NCBI GenBank assembly: GCA_003342895.1
Contig: PTFA01000055.1
Span: forward strand, 293,267-357,266
Direction of reading: 5' to 3'
DNA length: 64,000 nucleotides
Origin: Casuarius casuarius
Taxonomy: Eukaryota; Chordata; Aves; Casuariiformes; Casuariidae
Shown one piece after another: positions 59,681 to 64,000 of this stretch. The position numbers and the translations under genes are program-made. Every line of letters begins with the position of its first letter. Positions within the stretch are counted from its first letter, which is position 1. The notes under the pieces are model-generated. The model was not told the DNA's origin, did not search any database, and saw nothing but the letters and a program-made list of their open reading frames with translations.

Positions 59681-60729
59681 TATCCCCTTCTTCAGTACCC
59701 AAATCAGACCCTGTATCAGAAGCAAGTCACACACTGTCATAGCAGGAAGGGAAGGGAACAGAGCATGTGTGTATCAAAGGGGAGGTATAGTTACTCTACA
59801 GTATAGTAATGAATAGCTAGTCTATATAACCACAGTTATTTTGCATTACCTTTAACACACCTATCAGTATATTTGCTTTATTGAGTCTTTTTGCACAGTG
59901 GCAGCAATAATGACATATACAGTACTAGATTGCTTAACAGTGTACTAGTCTGGCCCTGTTTCGAACTGAGGGTCTTCTATTACAGTTAGACTGCTATGTT
60001 ACTGATATAAAATAGAAATTTTCAGTGATAATTACAGGGTCCAAATGTTGGTCTTTAGATGGTCACATCTCAGTCAAGTCTAATGCATTGATGGCAAGTC
60101 TCAAAAATTGGCTTCTGTACTGTACTTCCAAGTAGGCAGGATATCAATATATGTATTTAAAGTGCAGCGCTATGGCTATCTTCCGTTCTGTAACAGCATA
60201 ATCCAGAAAAAACTGCTGGCACTAATCTATGAGGGAAGCTATGGTGCTGACTGGGGCCACCAATGCCAAGGTCCCTGCTGTCAGGCATGTTTTCTAGCAG
60301 AAGCCTAAGCCAAGACCTCTGTTCTGGGCATTGCTGTGGCATTCTTTTGCATTTTGGAAGCTGGAGTATCTGAACTCAGTTACCAATAAAGTTAAAAGGA
60401 ACTGAAAGCCCTGTGAACATCCAGCCATTTTATTTAGATACATAAACCTATGATTAAATGCTTTACTTCAGGTACCTATTTAAGAAAACATTGACAATAA
60501 CTGAAGAAAACTAAGAATTTTTTTCATCATTTTGTGTTAGGTGAAGGCCTGTGAAATTCAATAAAAATCAAAAGGTACTGACTTATTTCAAATTAAAATC
60601 TTTTGATAGATCAAAGCATTATTTTTAATTATGGTACATGAAGAGTCCATCATTATGATGTCCAAGTACTTCTCTGTGTTCTTGAAGTATCGACAACTTT
60701 TCCCTCTCCTTGAACTCTACTTAGGCTTA
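59681..60729. other. AT-rich non-coding stretch, no gene seen
   Basis: Antiparallel frames at 60108-60342 show no domain. No repeat family is recognised. Confidence 0.5.
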
Positions 60730-60735
60730 TCTTTT

Positions 60736-60751
60736 CTTTTTTTTTTTTTTT
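60736..60751 (+). repeat. Poly(T) tract
   Basis: A T-run of about 16 followed by CCATT. It could be the antisense poly(A) tail of a retrocopy, but nothing recognisable follows on its right. Confidence 0.75.
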
Positions 60752-62048
60752 CCATTTTGTGAATGAACAAATTTAAAAACATCTGTCTATCAGTGACAGA
60801 GCATTGTTTCCTATGTGTGTTTTTCAATTGTTTTCAGCGATAAGCAATAGACTCAGTTCTAGGGCTTTGGCATGGGTGGCATGGGTGGACATAGCCTTGA
60901 AAGTAAAAATTAATTCTGAAATTTCACACCTAGCCTTAAGTTATTTGCAGGATGGGACTCTGAGTTTTACGGCAGTGGGCGAAGACGGAGGGTATAATTT
61001 TTGTGTCTGTAAATAGCAAGTATTAATTTGACACCATAAGAAAAATACTTTTTTGGATAAGACTGTCTACTGTGCTTTCTCATTTCCTGGAAATACATCT
61101 TTCCTTTGCTTTTCAAATACTTTTGCGTTACATTTAAAATTTCACCAGATGGGCCAAAAAGCCCCAAATGAAGCATGCAATTGCATCAGGTCACAGTCTT
61201 ACACATCTTTGGCAGCCTCCTCTTGGTGATGGGTCACAGTCCTTTCCACCTTGACATCTGCTCTAGCTTCAGAAGAGAAAAGCCTTCACACTTCTAAAAA
61301 TTGCTCTATCTCCCCAGACAAGCACCGTAGTATGAACCAATGTTTTCCATTTCCACATATACCACCATTTTCGAGGAATGACATAAGTTATATCACTGAG
61401 TAGAAACTCTTCATCAGTTTGGAATCTGTGGTCCTCTTTTCATGTGATACGTGTCTAGATCTTTAGACCGCTCACGTCGAAGCAACAAAATACAATTGTC
61501 TTCTATGTCAGTCTCTTATTAAAATTACATTGCTATTTCTCGTGAGGCTCAAGTAATAAACAAATGCCTTTCATATTTTTCTATAGCCCTACTCTCTTAA
61601 AATAATTAGTGTCTTTTTCAATACTCACCTTAGACTCTGCTGGTTGCTCTTCATTTGAACAGTTCAGGATCATGAGTTTCACCCCGTGGTAAGGTGATCT
61701 GAGCTTTAGAAAAACATATGCCAGAAATGCATTTTTCAGAAAAATAGTCCTTTTTATCTTTCTGCCTTCTTCAGGCCTGCTCTCTGACTGAAATAAAACT
61801 TAAAAATCCCAGGACATAGATATGAGCTAATTGTTATTCTACAGGAATAAAGGTTTTTTCTAGAGGCACAGCATGGGTCCATGGCATTTATTGATAGAAA
61901 TGAGTCAGGCTTTTCCTGTCAAACCTGCTCTCAGGACTTACCTCTTTCATGTTCTTCATGTTTACCTTTCATATACTCATGTTTTATGACAAGTTCTACC
62001 CTTGAACCTCCACACATGGGATAACTATGCTAGCAGTTACATCAGCCT
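60752..62048. other. AT-rich non-coding stretch, no gene seen
   Basis: No exon, interspersed repeat or array is recognised. Open frames near 60804-61176 are antiparallel and featureless. Confidence 0.5.
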
Positions 62049-62108
62049 GACACATGCATGAAAAAGCATGTGTCCATGTTATTCATCCTCCATGTTATTT
62101 CATCCTCC
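62049..62108. repeat. Perfect 9-bp hairpin followed by a 16-17 bp direct repeat
   Basis: GACACATGC (62049-62057) pairs exactly with GCATGTGTC (62066-62074) around an 8-base loop. Directly after it, CCATGTTATTCATCCT and CCATGTTATTTCATCCT stand head to tail (from 62075 to about 62107). Confidence 0.6.
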
Positions 62109-62646
62109 TGTAAGCCCCCATTTCCATGGATGTTGCACACCAAAGACCTTGTTGCACAAAGGCTTTAAGAACAAAGAAAAGCTCACCTCATTCTGTGGAC
62201 TTCTGAAGTTCTCTTACCTCTGTACCCAATGGCTATGTAACAACTAACCACCAGCTCTTAACCCCATGATGTAACACTGAAATGAAAGCATTACTTCTAG
62301 GTATGCACACAATTCACTTTTTGTTATCCAACTCCAAGTATAGCTCTTTTTGGCTTTATCTGCCAAAGTTCTTTAGGTCTGCATGGGTTATTGATTGTAT
62401 AGCACCCAGATAATTAAGCTAATCTTAGAGGGAACACAATAATTACATGTAAAACAGGGTGCCACTTTCTTCTCATTACAGTCAAGAAGGGCTTTGCTTT
62501 TGACTTCAAAAGGAACAAAACACTATCTATGCATCCACAACAACACCTTTTGTTTAAACAACCAGAAACTTTTGCCTGCTAGTCTAAAAAAAAGAGAGAG
62601 AGAGTCTCAGTGAAGTTATTTTCTGTCACTGGCTCTGAACACTGGC

Positions 62647-62672
62647 TTAGTCATGCCTAGTTGCATGACTAA
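62647..62672. repeat. Perfect 10-bp hairpin with AP-1-like arms
   Basis: TTAGTCATGC (62647-62656) is the exact reverse complement of GCATGACTAA (62663-62672), with a 6-base loop. Each arm holds TTAGTCAT, close to AP-1/MAF type sites (TGACTAA). Both regulatory and chance explanations are open. Confidence 0.5.
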
Positions 62673-63480
62673 AACAATAAGAAACAGATTTCGATTATTT
62701 CAAGATTTAGTTTTTCGTTTTGGAGCAACCAAAGTTTTTTAGGCTGAATGAAAACCATGCTGTATTCCCCCAGAAATGTGGGGTCTGGCGCAAAACCCAC
62801 TGAACTCTGTTCAGGTTCTTCCCCCTAGTCCATGGGTTTTGGATCAGGTCCTCTGATCCTGTGCTTGTAAAAGCTGTTGTTGTTTTGGCATCTTATGTTG
62901 TTTTCCTACCTAGCACCATATTTTTAGAAATAAAGGATTAAAGATTAAGAACAATGTTGAGGAAAAATGGATTTTACAGGTGAAAAGGATTGTAAATTGT
63001 GTCAGTGTGTGCTGGAAAGCTCCTCACAGTTCTCATGTAAGCTAGAGAGATGCTGCCTGCATCTCCAGAAAGCAGACATTCCCTGCCACAATTTTTAAAA
63101 AGAGGCACTTATCAAGCTACGCATTGTTCAATCACACAAATACTTTTTTTTTTCCAGTTTTCAGAAAGATATTTTGCTCATGCCATATTAGAATGACAAT
63201 GGCATCTAAGTCAAGGCTAAGCCCATAGCAGAGTGATGAGCATCCTATCTGAATGTGGCGTACATGTATAGCTGTAGCACAAAGCATCATTTTTATCTTT
63301 TCACATCCCCTGGATGTTTGCTGTAATCATCCAGCAATGCCATTTTCAACAGGAAAAAGAGGTAGAAGAAACACTTGTAGATTGGAATGTTGCATCAAAA
63401 AATAAAGGAAAAAAGGATTAAACCCTTTCTTGTATGTGTTGTACATTTTCTACACATGCACTCATGGACACAGACACAGA
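62673..63480. other. Non-coding stretch, no gene seen
   Basis: This contains a T-run at about 63146-63155 and a CA-rich patch around 63452-63487. No exon is recognised. Confidence 0.5.
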
Positions 63481-63499
63481 CACACAAACCAGGCACTGA

Positions 63500-63957
63500 A
63501 TAGGCTGTTTGATATTTAATCTGAATGCAGCTGTTTAGATATTTGTTTGGTCTGTCTCTGGATTTTTCGTTAAAAATATGTGGTTAACAGCAGCCAACCT
63601 GATTTGCATGTGTGTGTGTCTGATTTGTTCACCGCTATGCCTCCTGTGTCCTACATCTTAATCACATCCAGGCACCCGCCCCATTACATTACCAGAAGGG
63701 AAGTGATGGACATCCCTTGACTCTCTTCATGACCCCCTGATAATCCTGTTTCACACACAGGCTCCCTGCTGTATGAAACACAAAAGCTGCCACTGTAGTT
63801 CTTTACTTCCAGTCGATATTCTGACAGACTTGATCTAGCAAATTAGTATGCTGTGGTAGGGGCACGACAAAAGACCCTTTTGACACACTCTGAATCGATA
63901 CAAAGGCCAACAGAGAGCCATTTCACCGTAGTTCTGTTATTTTTCCCCTTTTGATGA
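63500..63957. promoter_or_regulatory. Intron 3' flank with enhancer-like motif density
   Basis: The approach to the acceptor is repeat-free apart from a GTGTGTGTG run at about 63610, and has higher complexity than the desert. It includes CCTGATTTGCATGTGTG (octamer-type ATTTGCAT), GATAATCCTG (paired-type homeodomain core) and GAATCGATAC. Sequences flanking an early exon of a developmental gene are often conserved like this; conservation is inferred only. Confidence 0.25.
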
Positions 63958-63984
63958 CCCTTCTTCTTCTTCTTTTTTTTTCAG
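63950..63984 (+). other. Strong candidate splice acceptor
   Basis: A branch-point-like TTGATGAC (about 63949-63956) is followed by an uninterrupted pyrimidine tract of about 25 bases (63958-63982, TTC repeats then T9) ending in CAG at 63982-63984. This is the best acceptor-like signal I noticed in the window. It implies an exon starting at 63985 on the + strand, with the upstream intron occupying much of the window. Confidence 0.5.
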
Positions 63985-64000
63985 CTTGTATGACCTTGTC
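63985..64000 (+). other. Possible first 16 bases of an exon, cut by the window end
   Basis: CTTGTATGACCTTGTC follows the acceptor candidate. One frame is closed by TGA. The other two are open: one reads L-Y-D-L-V, the other contains an ATG (ATGACCTTG) that could be a start codon if the exon is partly 5' untranslated. The length is too short to identify a gene. Confidence 0.35.

Noticed and set aside
1..64000. CRISPR arrays, rRNA operons, intact tRNAs, bacterial operons
   Set aside because: Sequence organisation is that of vertebrate intronic or intergenic DNA. No regularly spaced repeat array or structural RNA gene was seen.

Overview
This window looks like vertebrate nuclear DNA, most likely from a bird (a non-avian sauropsid such as a crocodilian or turtle is possible). 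The evidence is the 3' ends of CR1-type LINEs, the dominant retrotransposon of birds and reptiles, together with worn copies of short palindromic repeats that I know from archosaur and turtle introns. The background is AT-rich and CpG-poor, with no Alu, L1 or other mammal-type young repeats. Open frames are short and mostly consistent with chance. I see no prokaryotic or organellar organisation.

Layout. Bases 1-540 form the edge of a CpG island in two GC-rich blocks, 1-130 and about 390-545, separated by an AT-rich stretch with homeodomain-type sites. A second CpG-rich block lies at about 5.77-6.95 kb and could be an alternative promoter. From about 7 kb to 63.9 kb there is a long AT-rich tract without a recognisable protein-coding exon. 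It holds scattered interspersed-repeat remains (CR1 at 38.4, 46.1 and 46.4-47.0 kb; worn palindromic repeats at several places; one ancient repeat at 3.0 kb), simple and tandem repeats (notably a 48-bp unit at 59.45 kb and a 30-bp unit at 48.7 kb), and several stretches dense in transcription-factor-like motifs that could be conserved regulatory elements. The last bases (63958-63984) form a strong polypyrimidine tract ending in CAG, followed by 16 bases that could begin an exon.

Reading. The simplest model is that most of the window is one very large first or early intron on the + strand, running from a CpG-island promoter at or left of the window start to an exon starting at 63985. I cannot name the gene. 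An intergenic desert with a coincidental splice-like sequence at the end is the main alternative. No complete protein-coding gene, rRNA, intact tRNA, CRISPR array or intact mobile element was found. The features are therefore mainly regulatory candidates, repeats and explicit descriptions of non-genic stretches.
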